From: an uncultured Flavobacteriales bacterium
Lineage (GTDB): Bacteria > Bacteroidota > Bacteroidia > Flavobacteriales > Crocinitomicaceae
NCBI GenBank assembly: GCA_946479985.1
Contig: CAMLIF010000007.1
Coordinates: forward strand, 1-64,000
DNA: 64,000 nt
Reading direction: 5' to 3'
The notes beneath the pieces were generated by a model, which ran no database searches, was not told the DNA's origin, and saw nothing but the letters and a program-made list of their open reading frames with translations. Both the position numbers and the translations under genes were made by a program. Of this stretch, positions 26,799 through 35,525 are shown one piece after another (within the stretch, counting starts at the first letter, position 1; every line of letters starts with the position of its first letter).

Positions 26799-26891
26799 GG
26801 CGTAAAGATAATGAATACCATGGTAAATAAATGTGTCGGAAATATTAATTAGCTTGAAAATCAGCTCAATCTTTAAAAGCTAAGAACAAAA

Positions 26892-26922
26892 AAAACCGTC
26901 CCGGCTTATCCGGAACGGTTTT
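26892..26922 (-). terminator. Intrinsic terminator of the skp pair
   Basis: AAAACCGT-c-CCGG pairs with CCGG-a-ACGGTTTT around CTTAT. On the minus strand it is followed by eight T. It lies 19 bp after the stop of the downstream Skp/OmpH gene. Confidence 0.85.
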
Positions 26923-26940
26923 AAGAATGTTGTTGCAAGA

Positions 26941-27465
26941 CTATTGTGGTTTTGGAGCAGGAGCTGCCGCATCCAGTTTTAGTACTTCCTTCAAAACATC
27001 GGCAGTAATATCTTCACCACCATCGTAATAAAGAAGAACAGATTTGTCGATTACGTACGTTAATTTTCTCAATTTAGAAACATTGCTTACAGCTGTTTTC
27101 ACTGTCTCCAAACTTTTCTTGTTTATTTCAGCTGAAAGTGCTTGCAATTCACGGTCGATACTTTGTTCACGACTTGAAATACGAGCCTGAAGTTCACGCA
27201 TTTGGTTTTCGTAAGATTGTTTAACCAATTGCGACCATTCCGGGTGTTTTTGGTAGTATTCAACCATAGCGTTCAGGGTACTGTCCATTCCAGTCAATTC
27301 TTTTACACCATTTTGTTCAATGATGCCGATTTCTGCTATAGCAGCTCTTCTTGATGGAATTGTATCTAACACTTTTTGTGAGTCAACGTGTCCCATTTTG
27401 GTTTGTGCAACAGCACTTGTGATGGAAACAATGGCAAGTGCCAGAGCGAAAAATAATTTTTTCAT
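26941..27465 (-). CDS. OmpH/Skp-family periplasmic chaperone (second copy)
   Basis: The 174-residue protein has a signal peptide (MKKLFFALALAIVSITSAVAQ) followed by the OmpH/Skp pattern GHVDSQKVLDTIPSRRA and a long helical middle. The tail is LDAAAPAPKPQ. Skp trimers hold unfolded outer-membrane proteins in the periplasm. It is 26 bp downstream of a paralogous gene, and the two should be co-transcribed. Such tandem skp genes often follow bamA in Bacteroidota. Here bamA is about 10 kb away. Confidence 0.9.
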   Translation of the reverse strand: MKKLFFALALAIVSITSAVAQTKMGHVDSQKVLDTIPSRRAAIAEIGIIEQNGVKELTGMDSTLNAMVEYYQKHPEWSQLVKQSYENQMRELQARISSREQSIDRELQALSAEINKKSLETVKTAVSNVSKLRKLTYVIDKSVLLYYDGGEDITADVLKEVLKLDAAAPAPKPQ

Positions 27466-27491
27466 TTTTTGATTGTTGTTTTAGTTGTTTT

Positions 27492-28010
27492 CTATTTGGA
27501 ATTTGCTCCCAGTTCTTTCAGCACTTCATCGCTAATATCGAATTTGCTGTCTGCAAAAACCAGGTTACTTTGGTTTGCCTTGTCGAAGATAAAGCTGTAA
27601 TTGCGTTTGGAGGCTATCGTCTGCATGGCTTCATACACTTTGTCCTGGATAGGTTTGATCAATTCTTGTCGTTTTTGAAAATAATCTCCTGAAACACCGA
27701 ATCTGGTTTTTTGCATTTCCATTGCTTCGGTTTCCAGTGTTTTAATTTCTTCTTCTCTTTTCAACTTTTCTTCAGCCGGTAAGAGGTCTTGTTCACGCAA
27801 GAAGTTGTCTTTTTTTAATTTGATTGCTTCATACCTTTCTTCTATTTCTTTAGTCCAACGATCAGCAAGTTTGTCTAATCGATCTTTAGCGTCTTTGTAC
27901 TCCGGAAGTTTATTCAGGATGTACTCTGAGTCGATATAGCCATACTTCTGAGCCGAACTGACAAAGCTCGTGCCAAGTATTACAAGAAGAGTTAAAAGTA
28001 AGTTTTTCAT
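27492..28010 (-). CDS. OmpH/Skp-family periplasmic chaperone (first copy)
   Basis: I start at the ATG at 28010, which begins a signal peptide (MKNLLLTLLVILGTSFVSSAQ). An ATG 18 bp upstream adds six residues that weaken it. The 172-residue product carries YGYIDSEYILNKLPEYKDA and a charged coiled-coil arm (KLKREEEIKTLETEAMEMQK), then IFDKANQSNLVFADSKFDIS near the end. The latter is typical of Skp in this phylum. It shares a transcript with the gene at 26941-27465. Confidence 0.9.
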   Translation of the reverse strand: MKNLLLTLLVILGTSFVSSAQKYGYIDSEYILNKLPEYKDAKDRLDKLADRWTKEIEERYEAIKLKKDNFLREQDLLPAEEKLKREEEIKTLETEAMEMQKTRFGVSGDYFQKRQELIKPIQDKVYEAMQTIASKRNYSFIFDKANQSNLVFADSKFDISDEVLKELGANSK

Positions 28011-28147
28011 AGTTGGAAAAATCTTCAAACGACGAAGATAGTATATTTATTGTTTTCAGTAACGAAGAGAGTTGAAAGCTTTGCTTTTTAGCGTTTTTTA
28101 ATATATGGGCATAAATCGCCGCTTGACCCTACATATAGTCCTGATTA

Positions 28148-31100
28148 TTATTGTTTCACCATCTTCTTCGTTGCAACAATTTGTCCGTCTGCCACAAGCG
28201 TATACGTATAAGTTCCGGAACTCAGATCAGAACCGAAAACAGTTAAACTTCCCAACCCGCGATCTACAACATCAACCGATTGAATCAGTTTCCCGTTCCC
28301 GTCGTAGAAATGTATTTGCGCTTTTTGAACCGTTGCAGGAATGGAGAAATTAATTACTGTCTGTTCTGCAAATGGATTCGGAACGTTTTGGTCCAGTACA
28401 ATTGCAGTTCTGTCGATAAGTGTAACCGTTAAGTTCTTACGAACTGCTTCCTGTGCTTCCGGAGTATTTGCCTGGATAGCACTTTGACTTAACTGGCACA
28501 AGAAAGGCAAGATACCTGAAAGACAATTTTCCAATTGAGTCAGACGCGTGTTCAAATCCTCAATCGTTTCTTGTTGCGTTGTGTTTTCACTAGTTAAAGC
28601 ATCAATAATTGAATCTTTACTTTCAACTTCTCCATTCAATTCCTGGATTGCTTCTGCTAAAATGGGAACTACTTTGTCATATTCAATGTGCAGTAATTCA
28701 TCATCAGCCAGATATGTCAGGCGCGAATCTATTTGTGCAATTTCCTGAGCAATAAAACCAATGTGATTGGCGCTGTCCAGGTTCAGCTCCGGATGAACAG
28801 TGTGATTCCAATCATACGAAACACCACGCATTTCCAGTACTTTATTTAATGAACCGTTTAAGTCCTGAATGTTCGTTTTTATAGATTCATCGGAAAGCGT
28901 TGCTTTTTCTACTTTTTGGTTCAGTTCTATGATTGCTTGGGTATTGATAGGAATGATAGCGTTATAGTTTAAAGCCAGGTATTCAGTTGGATTATAAACA
29001 AAATCTCCGTTTTCATCCGCTCCTCCGGGTTGAACAGAAGCTTTAACAGCAGTTGGTAGCAAAGCCTGAACATCCTGTGCAAGAAAGCCATACTGCAATT
29101 GATCGTTGAATCCGAACTGCTCATAGTTCTCAACGTCCATGTAATATGTTTTAGGCTTTAGCTTCGTCACAATATCCAAACCATTTGTCAACGGATTGAC
29201 TTCATTTTTCAGGATACTATCTGAAGTTATGAACGTACCTCCGGCTTGAACATCTCCGTTGAAATAACCTGCATAATTACCAGTTCCTCCGGCATAGGCA
29301 CCGTAAACACTGTAACTGTTTGTGGCTCCACCTGCACGACCATAAACACCAATATTAATGTCCGATCCGTTCGTTAAAGCCTGTCCTTCAACTCCCATAC
29401 TAAGGTTTGTTGCCCCACCATAAACAATTGCGCTAACTCCGGTTCTACCAAGTGGGTAAGATGTTGTTCCTGCATCAACAAGGAAACTGCCGCCTATACC
29501 TCCGGGACCGTTTTGATAAACATCTACTTTAGCTTTCAAAGGTGCCCCACAATCCCAGCCAAAACCAACATTGTTGTCAGGATCGGTTGTGCTGTTATTC
29601 GAGAAATAGAAGTTGTAATCGTTTAATTCCACGTGACGGTCAGATTGAAAATCACCTCCAAGTGTATCTGCACAAACCACTCCGAACGGAGCTTGTCCCC
29701 AGCGTAAAACACCAAGTGAATCAACCATTACATATTTTGTAACTGACGGATCGGCAAGGAATGTTGAATCCGGTAAGTAACGGAAACGGCCATTTCCAAC
29801 TACATCTAATTTTTGTGTGGGTTCCTGGTTCACGCCATAAGCTGTAAAATCTCCAACACCAACTCTTCCATAACCCTGAACTGAATCTATAATTGCTCCT
29901 GCACTATTGTACTTATAATGCTGATAAACAGTTGCTGGATACATGCGCATCATTTCCAATCCCTGATAAGAAACTCCGGGAGCGTTTTCAGGATTGGCAT
30001 CTAAAATATGTCCTGTAAAAATGAAACGCATTTTATCTACCTGAGTTGGAGAGGTCACGTTTCTGTCAGTTCCCCATGCAAGAACAGCATCTAGTTTATC
30101 ATAACCTTGAGTCACGCTTGAATTTAAAGAATCCCTTGTTTTTAATCCTAACCAAACATGATCTTTCGAGTTACTAGTTAAGACTCCTAAATCCATCCAT
30201 TTCCGGTAACCTTCCATGGCAAAAATTCCGCTACCGTAGTCATATCCTAAATGCAGCAAGCTTTTTGGTCTAGTTAAAGGGAAACGCCCTGATTCACTGA
30301 TTCCGATGCGCGTTACGTTCAAACTATCGGTTAAACCAAAATATTGATTAGTAGTATAATTCTTGCGTAGCGCACCAATAGAGGTTATACGCATACGTTC
30401 ATTTTGTTCAATATTTGCAGCACCCCCATCTTCGGTTTGGACGATGAAACTGGATGCTTCCTGCCAACGCAGATAGGAATTGAGGTGTCTGAAACCCGAA
30501 GAACCATACAATTGGTTGTCAATTCCAAGTCTCAAACCATCAGTTACCTGTTCGCCCTGACCAATGGTGTCTACTGTTGTTCCAACCTGACGGCGATAAG
30601 TAACCTGCATGAATCCGAAAGCCTCATTGGCTGATGGCGTAGCTGCCGCGTATCTGTATTGGTAACTCATGTGCAGAAGTGACTGTGGAGAGTTGTAAAC
30701 AATAGTTCCCGGAACACCCACATTTAAACCGAAGGTGTTTCCTAGTCCCATTAATCCAAATGCAGTGTATCGTGCAACATGCAAGCCGTCAAAATCATAC
30801 GCATTCGAGAAATCGGTATTGTATGTAGTTGCTCCTCCCGCTCCAGATGTATAACGGAAAACCATTTCGTCTTCACCCGATCCTGATCCCGGTGTGTTAT
30901 CCGACCAAACAATACTGGTTTCTGTGACATCTTCACCAGTTCCCAATTGTCTTAATCCCATGTAGCTCAAGTCACGGTTCCCGGTTAAGGTAATTCCGGT
31001 TTTCATCCATGGGCGATACCCCAATTCCTGGTATTGCCCGCTAGAGGTTTCACCATTTAGATGCAGCAGTGAAAATGCTCCCTTGTTCTGGTAAATATTC

Positions 31101-31456
31101 AAACCATCGGTCATGCTGTTGTTGCTGTTACCAATAAGCATATAACCCGATGTATTTACGCCTTGTGTCCAGCCATAACCGTTGATAGAATATTGAGTAG
31201 CATTACTATGTATTGCATTTATCTTTGTGCGATAGGTCGTACCGGGTAAACTAAACCCGTTCCCTGTAACAGTGTAAAGTGGTGAATTAATTTTTAGACC
31301 CAGAATATTGTTTGCGTTGGAATTGTTTCCGGATCTCGACCAGTAATCGGTACTTGTTTCGCCTCCGTTAAGAGGAACCGTATTATTTGGTGGCGCTTGT
31401 GCATATAAAAATCCACCTGAAAGTACCCACAGGGTACAAAAAAGTATTTGTTTCAT
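28148..31456 (-). CDS. Surface protein with endosialidase-chaperone (S74) domain and T9SS sorting domain
   Basis: The 1102-residue protein starts with a signal peptide (MKQILFCTLWVLSGGFLYAQ). A long Gly/Asn/Ser-rich region (about 25-740) has spaced YWSRSGN- and NILG-type words and looks beta-rich. An intramolecular chaperone of endosialidase (S74) domain spans about 748-930 (SDSILKNEVNPL..., YGFLAQDVQ). A coiled coil lies near 940-980. A T9SS type A sorting domain ends the protein (VPNPFAEQTVINFSIP to ATKKMVKQ, about 1025-1102). S74 domains normally help trimeric fibres or tail spikes fold, then may cleave. It sits 11 bp downstream of the T9SS type B gene. Confidence 0.87.
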   Translation of the reverse strand: MKQILFCTLWVLSGGFLYAQAPPNNTVPLNGGETSTDYWSRSGNNSNANNILGLKINSPLYTVTGNGFSLPGTTYRTKINAIHSNATQYSINGYGWTQGVNTSGYMLIGNSNNSMTDGLNIYQNKGAFSLLHLNGETSSGQYQELGYRPWMKTGITLTGNRDLSYMGLRQLGTGEDVTETSIVWSDNTPGSGSGEDEMVFRYTSGAGGATTYNTDFSNAYDFDGLHVARYTAFGLMGLGNTFGLNVGVPGTIVYNSPQSLLHMSYQYRYAAATPSANEAFGFMQVTYRRQVGTTVDTIGQGEQVTDGLRLGIDNQLYGSSGFRHLNSYLRWQEASSFIVQTEDGGAANIEQNERMRITSIGALRKNYTTNQYFGLTDSLNVTRIGISESGRFPLTRPKSLLHLGYDYGSGIFAMEGYRKWMDLGVLTSNSKDHVWLGLKTRDSLNSSVTQGYDKLDAVLAWGTDRNVTSPTQVDKMRFIFTGHILDANPENAPGVSYQGLEMMRMYPATVYQHYKYNSAGAIIDSVQGYGRVGVGDFTAYGVNQEPTQKLDVVGNGRFRYLPDSTFLADPSVTKYVMVDSLGVLRWGQAPFGVVCADTLGGDFQSDRHVELNDYNFYFSNNSTTDPDNNVGFGWDCGAPLKAKVDVYQNGPGGIGGSFLVDAGTTSYPLGRTGVSAIVYGGATNLSMGVEGQALTNGSDINIGVYGRAGGATNSYSVYGAYAGGTGNYAGYFNGDVQAGGTFITSDSILKNEVNPLTNGLDIVTKLKPKTYYMDVENYEQFGFNDQLQYGFLAQDVQALLPTAVKASVQPGGADENGDFVYNPTEYLALNYNAIIPINTQAIIELNQKVEKATLSDESIKTNIQDLNGSLNKVLEMRGVSYDWNHTVHPELNLDSANHIGFIAQEIAQIDSRLTYLADDELLHIEYDKVVPILAEAIQELNGEVESKDSIIDALTSENTTQQETIEDLNTRLTQLENCLSGILPFLCQLSQSAIQANTPEAQEAVRKNLTVTLIDRTAIVLDQNVPNPFAEQTVINFSIPATVQKAQIHFYDGNGKLIQSVDVVDRGLGSLTVFGSDLSSGTYTYTLVADGQIVATKKMVKQ

Positions 31457-31467
31457 TGTGATAAGTA

Positions 31468-32454
31468 TTACCTTATCAATTGTATAAATCCTGTTTTATT
31501 AAAAGTCTCTGAAGTGTAGGTGAAATAGTAAACACCATCTGAGCAATCTCCTCCGTCCCAGCTAAAGGAATAACCATCCTCACTGTAAACGGTATTTCCC
31601 CAACGATTAATGATCTCTAAGTTTCCTTCTGAAGAACCACCAAATTCCCAAAGATCATTTACCCCATCATTATTAGGAGTAATGACATTTGGTGGAATAT
31701 AACTGCAATCTTCAACGGGTCCGATTTCTGTAAGCGAAACGTTATCAATGAAATAATAACCGTAACCTTCATCCGGAAAACCAATCGGAACCTGAAAATT
31801 CAAAGTATCATTTTCTACACTGTCGAAAAAGTAACCAATAGCCAAATATTGCTCGTTTCCTTCTGCAACAAAGTCTCCGCTAATTGTGACCCATTTAGTA
31901 GTATCCGATAATATTCCGGAACTATTAATAACTTGTGGTTCAATTAAGATGGGATCCCATGTATCAGTATGAATAACTTGTTTTGTAAAAAGCGCACCTA
32001 GCCGAGAGAAAGCGAAACGCGAGTAGTTTGCGAAACTTATCTGCATCTCGAAGTGGTATTCAACACAAGGTGTTAATGGGTGGATAAGTTGACCTTGAAC
32101 ATACTCATTACCAAAATAGTCGCCCGAATTAATATACCAACTAATGGCACTTATACCAACATAACCATTACCATCAAATGATTCCTGATATCCCCAAAAG
32201 TTATTCGGAACGTTTACAACTCCATTATTGCAGCGGTTAAAGTAGTCACTGGTCCCCATGGTTGGTTTCCACCACCCTTTGCATAATTCCAACTGACCGT
32301 TGTTCAGATCATTGGATACCGGGCAGGAATAGTATTCTTCAAAACCGCCGTTGTAAACTAAGTTGGTTTGTGTATTTGCACGTAAGAAACTCAGCGTAAT
32401 AATTAAAAATAAAAAAACAGGTTTATACCCCGATCGTAAACCGGGTCTGAACAT
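31468..32454 (-). CDS. Surface protein with gliding-motility-associated C-terminal (T9SS type B) domain
   Basis: I start at the ATG at 32454, 61 codons into the longest frame. The earlier residues look untranslated: they cover a conserved leader element. The 328-residue product has a hydrophobic leader (YKPVFLFLIITLSFLRANTQ) and a N-terminal domain with NLVYNGGFEEYYSCPVS and GTSDYFNRC. The type B sorting domain ends it (VITPNNDGVNDLWEF, INRWGNTVY, SWDGG, GVYYFTYTS). Type B cargo is exported by T9SS and attached or released at the surface. It is a paralogue of the protein at 33794-34834. Confidence 0.87.
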   Translation of the reverse strand: MFRPGLRSGYKPVFLFLIITLSFLRANTQTNLVYNGGFEEYYSCPVSNDLNNGQLELCKGWWKPTMGTSDYFNRCNNGVVNVPNNFWGYQESFDGNGYVGISAISWYINSGDYFGNEYVQGQLIHPLTPCVEYHFEMQISFANYSRFAFSRLGALFTKQVIHTDTWDPILIEPQVINSSGILSDTTKWVTISGDFVAEGNEQYLAIGYFFDSVENDTLNFQVPIGFPDEGYGYYFIDNVSLTEIGPVEDCSYIPPNVITPNNDGVNDLWEFGGSSEGNLEIINRWGNTVYSEDGYSFSWDGGDCSDGVYYFTYTSETFNKTGFIQLIR

Positions 32455-32537
32455 TTTAATATGTTTTAGCTTGTTCAGCAATTGATAAATTTTATTGTTT
32501 AAAATTAGAAATAATCCCCGTCTTTGACAGAGATTGA

Positions 32538-32560
32538 AACCGCCTACATCCGTAGACGCG
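32538..32560 (-). promoter_or_regulatory. Conserved leader element, copy A
   Basis: On the minus strand the sequence reads CGTCTACGGATGTAGGCGGTT. It can fold CGTCTAC against GTAGGCG (one T-G pair) around GGAT. It lies about 85-105 bp before the type B gene start. A near copy sits at the same place before the paralogue at 34834. Function unknown; it may be a leader hairpin. Confidence 0.4.
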
Positions 32561-32674
32561 TTTGTAAAGGAATAGTTGGATTTCTGTTTCGTAGTTTTAA
32601 AAATTAGTAGTTTAAACGAATTTACTATAAAGTGCAATATATGCCGTAATTAATTTGAATTATTTCAAAGATTC

Positions 32675-32920
32675 TTGTGTGTGGTGAATAATCAGAACAA
32701 ACAAGAGTTAACTATTTTAGAGTCAGTTGGTAAGCGATTCAAAGAGCTAAGGATAAAAGCTGGTTACTCCAGTTACGAATCTTTTGCTATTGATAATAAC
32801 CTGGATCGAAAACAATATTGGAGAATCGAAAACGGCACCAATATTACGCTTATGACATTGAACAAATTATTACAAATTCATCAGATATCTTTCGTAGAGT
32901 TTTTTCAGGAAATAGATTAA
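32675..32920 (+). CDS. XRE-type helix-turn-helix regulator
   Basis: The 81-residue protein is a single helix-turn-helix domain of Cro/C1 type (VGKRFKELRIKAGYSSYESFAID, NLDRKQYWRIENG, TLMTLNKLLQIHQISFVEFF). It should bind DNA as a dimer. The start is uncertain: the frame opens at TTG (32675), with GTG codons at 32681 and 32684. It lies between two surface-protein modules and is transcribed in the opposite direction to both. It could regulate them, but this is based only on position. Confidence 0.75.
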   Translation: MCVVNNQNKQELTILESVGKRFKELRIKAGYSSYESFAIDNNLDRKQYWRIENGTNITLMTLNKLLQIHQISFVEFFQEID

Positions 32921-33102
32921 TTACTTCGTTTGAATTCCGGAGGTTGGTCAGCCATTTGTTTAGATCGTTCATAGTGTAAAGTTAAGTTAGGTATACGTAA
33001 ACTATTTACGTTTATCATTCACGGTATAATCAGTACTTGTTCTCTGTGTAATATTCCGAATTAACTTGTTGCGAGTCAACCGTATTTACCACATATTTTA
33101 CT

Positions 33103-33137
33103 GCGGTAAACCACATTTCTTTTTTGCGGTTTACCGC
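33103..33137. terminator. Strong inverted repeat over the end of the truncated surface gene
   Basis: GCGGTAAACC (33103-33112) pairs perfectly with GGTTTACCGC (33128-33137), around a 15-nt T-rich loop. The right arm covers the stop codon (33131-33133) of the gene at 33131-33781. There is no clean T-run after it on the minus strand, so it may protect the transcript end more than terminate. Confidence 0.5.
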
Positions 33138-33781
33138 GAAATGTTAAAATTCAGAAGCTGAAATTGAAGGTGAAAAATAGTACCGCGCTGAGCGAATTTA
33201 TGAACACCTGTTCCGGTGTAGGTATTAAAGAATAATCCACTGTAATTTCCCCACGTTTCGAACCGGTTGTTTCTACCGGCAATGTTTCCGGTTCCAGGCG
33301 AGTAAGAGGTACGCGCGAATTTAATGGTTCCTAATTGTTGGGCATTGATGAATAAACCTCCAAAATTTCCATGAACTTCAAATCGGCCATTACCTCCAAG
33401 AACATTTCCGGATCCACCGAAGCGTATTTCAGTCGAGTTACTGGAACTGGTGAACATGTCAATTTCTCCCCAGCCAGGTGTAGCAAAAACATTTTGGTTC
33501 AGTATCCGAAGTCCGTCACCAACTCCGGTAAAGCCATTGAGTCCGTTATTGGAAGAAAACTGCCCAATGGTTCTATTATTGGTCATTAACCAGATGGCAG
33601 AATTCCAGCGGGTTCCGAGGATGTTGTTGGAGCCTAATTGATTGCTGTTTCCTGCGCGTGACCAATATTGGTTGCTATTAAACCCGGAAGGTGCTCCACT
33701 GGGTGCATTGCTTATTGGTTGAGCTTGTAGTTGATTACAAATCAGAAAAAGCCCTAAAATGGTTGTTAATTTTTGTTTCAT
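33131..33781 (-). CDS. Short paralogue of the S74/T9SS surface protein (lacks chaperone and sorting domains)
   Basis: The 216-residue protein starts with a signal peptide (MKQKLTTILGLFLICNQLQAQ). It then shares the NQYWSRAGN and NNILGTRWNSAIW pattern with the N-terminus of the 1102-residue protein at 28148-31456. It repeats GRFEVHGNFGGLFIN / NRFETWGNYSGLFFN. It stops soon after and lacks the S74 and T9SS domains, so it is either a shortened paralogue or a remnant of a longer gene. I found no obvious frameshift continuation after the stop, where an inverted repeat sits. It follows the type B gene by 12 bp, mirroring the other module. Confidence 0.7.
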   Translation of the reverse strand: MKQKLTTILGLFLICNQLQAQPISNAPSGAPSGFNSNQYWSRAGNSNQLGSNNILGTRWNSAIWLMTNNRTIGQFSSNNGLNGFTGVGDGLRILNQNVFATPGWGEIDMFTSSSNSTEIRFGGSGNVLGGNGRFEVHGNFGGLFINAQQLGTIKFARTSYSPGTGNIAGRNNRFETWGNYSGLFFNTYTGTGVHKFAQRGTIFHLQFQLLNFNISR

Positions 33782-33793
33782 AAGAATTGGAAT

Positions 33794-34834
33794 TTATCTT
33801 ACCAATTCAATAAAACCTGCTATGTTTGAATTACTTATTCTATAAAAATAGGTTCCTTCTGATACTTCAATATCGTTTTGTGTTTTTCCATCCCAGCTGA
33901 CCTCATTTAATGTGGATTCGTAAACTAGGTTTCCCCAACGATTTATTATGGAAACGGTATTCTCTCCAGTTAGAAATGATAATTTCCATAGATCATTGAT
34001 TCCATCTCCATTTGGAGTAAACACATTCGGAATTTCAACTGAAGCTTCAGTGAGAACTACATGATCTATATACATGTATGTGACATAAGGATTAACTAAT
34101 TCTGGTGAATAGTCATATCGTCTTAGTGTATCAGTACTCACGTTATCTCTAAAATTCCCAATTGTAATGTACTGCTCATTGCCATTAGCCAAATAGTACG
34201 TTTCAACATGCATCCAGTTGGTAGTGTCCCTAAAGTAATCAGATTCGTGAAACACACATTGAGGTACTATGGTTAATGCCGCTGTATTCGAACTTGAAAC
34301 CGGGTTTTCAGAAAGAAACGCACCAATTTCGTTAATCATCAGATCAGAATATTCAGCAAGAGAAATTTCCATGGATAATTTATAGATCTTTCCTTGTTTT
34401 AATTGTGAAACTGTTTGGCCCTGAGCATATTCCCACCACATAATCCCAGAATATCCATCAGATCCAGAACCACCTGTGTATGTATTTCCAAAACCTAAAT
34501 ACCCATTTCCGTTATAGGGTACCTGTTCACCTAAAAGATTACTAGGAATACTAACACTTGGACTACTAGAGCAAGTATTAAAATAATCGCTAGTTCCATA
34601 TGAAGGGGCGTTCCAACCAACACATTTCTCTATTTCTTTAGGATTTTGTGAAGGATCACTAAAACCAATTGGACATGAAGAGTATTCCTCCATATCCCCG
34701 TTAACAATCAAATTTTCCTGTGAAACTGTTGTGAGTGTAATGAAGTTTATTAGAATAATAATATAAAAAGCAGGTTTTATCCTCAGCTTGCGGCTGAGAC
34801 TGAACGTTTTGATATGTAGTAATAAGTTCAGCAA
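33794..34834 (-). CDS. Second surface protein with T9SS type B C-terminal domain
   Basis: The 346-residue protein has a hydrophobic leader (KPAFYIIILINFITLTTVSQ) and an N-terminal domain with NLIVNGDMEEYSSCPIG and GTSDYFNTCSSS. The type B sorting domain follows (NVFTPNGDGINDLWKLSFL, NRWGNLVYES, WDGKTQ, GTYFYRIS). It closely parallels the protein at 31468-32454. The start is a TTG at 34834. The codon that aligns with the ATG of the paralogue is ACG here, so the true start is the upstream TTG or the gene is poorly translated. No other Met occurs before residue 48. Confidence 0.83.
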   Translation of the reverse strand: MLNLLLHIKTFSLSRKLRIKPAFYIIILINFITLTTVSQENLIVNGDMEEYSSCPIGFSDPSQNPKEIEKCVGWNAPSYGTSDYFNTCSSSPSVSIPSNLLGEQVPYNGNGYLGFGNTYTGGSGSDGYSGIMWWEYAQGQTVSQLKQGKIYKLSMEISLAEYSDLMINEIGAFLSENPVSSSNTAALTIVPQCVFHESDYFRDTTNWMHVETYYLANGNEQYITIGNFRDNVSTDTLRRYDYSPELVNPYVTYMYIDHVVLTEASVEIPNVFTPNGDGINDLWKLSFLTGENTVSIINRWGNLVYESTLNEVSWDGKTQNDIEVSEGTYFYRISNSNIAGFIELVR

Positions 34835-34904
34835 TTGATAAGTTGTTTATTAATGTAAATAGTTTTTTAAATGTTGCTTTAGTTCGAATTTAATCAGAAC
34901 TATC

Positions 34905-34928
34905 AAACCGCCTGCATCCCCGTAGACG
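34905..34928 (-). promoter_or_regulatory. Conserved leader element, copy B
   Basis: The minus strand reads CGTCTACGGGGATGCAGGCG with TTT beyond, matching copy A at 32538-32560 apart from a 2-3 base insertion and a few changes. It lies 71-94 bp before the type B gene start. One pair of the hairpin seen in copy A is lost. Most likely part of the duplication that made both modules. Confidence 0.4.
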
Positions 34929-35111
34929 AGTTGTCTTCAAAAGGTTGGATTATTTTATCATAGGCAATTGATTTTCATAAGTAAATAGTTTGGCAAAAGA
35001 TAAAGGCTGGATTTTTAAAAAAATAAAATAATAGATGTTCAGCACGATTTTATAGAAGAACTGCACGAAAACACCGTTGGGAGAATTTGAAATAGCCTCA
35101 TTTTCGACTCT

Positions 35112-35428
35112 TTACAGCTCAATTTGAGCAGGTTACAAAGCACTATTCAGGTGATTGCAACGCAATGTGAACCCATTACAACGTCATGTAAATTCATTAC
35201 AATGCAATGTGAACTCGTTACATGGCTATCTCAACTCGTTACAACGCAATGTGAACCCGTTACAAGGCCATCTCAACTCATTACAACGCAATGTGAACTC
35301 GTTACAACGTCATGTAAACTCATTACAATGCAATATGAATTTGTTACAAAGCCATGTAAGGGTAGTTACAACGTCATTTCAACTCGTTACAACGCCGTGT
35401 GAACTGTTTACAATACCTTATGCCGCGA
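35112..35428. repeat. Tandem array with 21-bp period (15 units)
   Basis: The core TTACA (once TTGCA) occurs at 35112, 35133, 35155, 35176, 35197, 35218, 35239, 35260, 35281, 35302, 35323, 35344, 35366, 35387 and 35408. Every step is 21 bp except two of 22. The consensus is CGTTACAACGCAATGTGAACT, with recurrent variants such as CATCTCAACT and CATGTAAACT. Units drift but the spacing does not. There are no spacers, so it is not a CRISPR. It precedes the GT-C-like membrane protein gene. Confidence 0.9.
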
Positions 35429-35525
35429 ATTTTATTGAGAAATTCCTTGGCACTATTAAAAGTGTATTTTTATAGCGCAGAACTAAATTACACTTGAAAA
35501 AATCCAACTTCCTTCTTTCAGAACT

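Larger units (their letters stand above)
34835..35525. other. Long intergenic gap with leader element and 21-bp array
   Basis: This 691-bp region lies between divergent genes. From the left it holds the leader of the type B gene (34835-34930), an AT-rich stretch (34960-35100) with no ORF I believe in, the 21-bp array, and about 95 bp before the next gene. The two long frames crossing the array are open only because 21 bp equals seven codons. Confidence 0.6.

Noticed and set aside
32455..32637. Longer N-terminus of the type B surface protein
   Set aside because: The extension covers the conserved leader element, and a standard leader peptide begins only after the ATG at 32454.
35124..35475. 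Two long frames with heptad-like repeats (LQRNVN / TQCE types)
   Set aside because: They follow from the 21-bp array: 21 bp is seven codons, so several frames stay open. No start context, signal or homology supports a protein.
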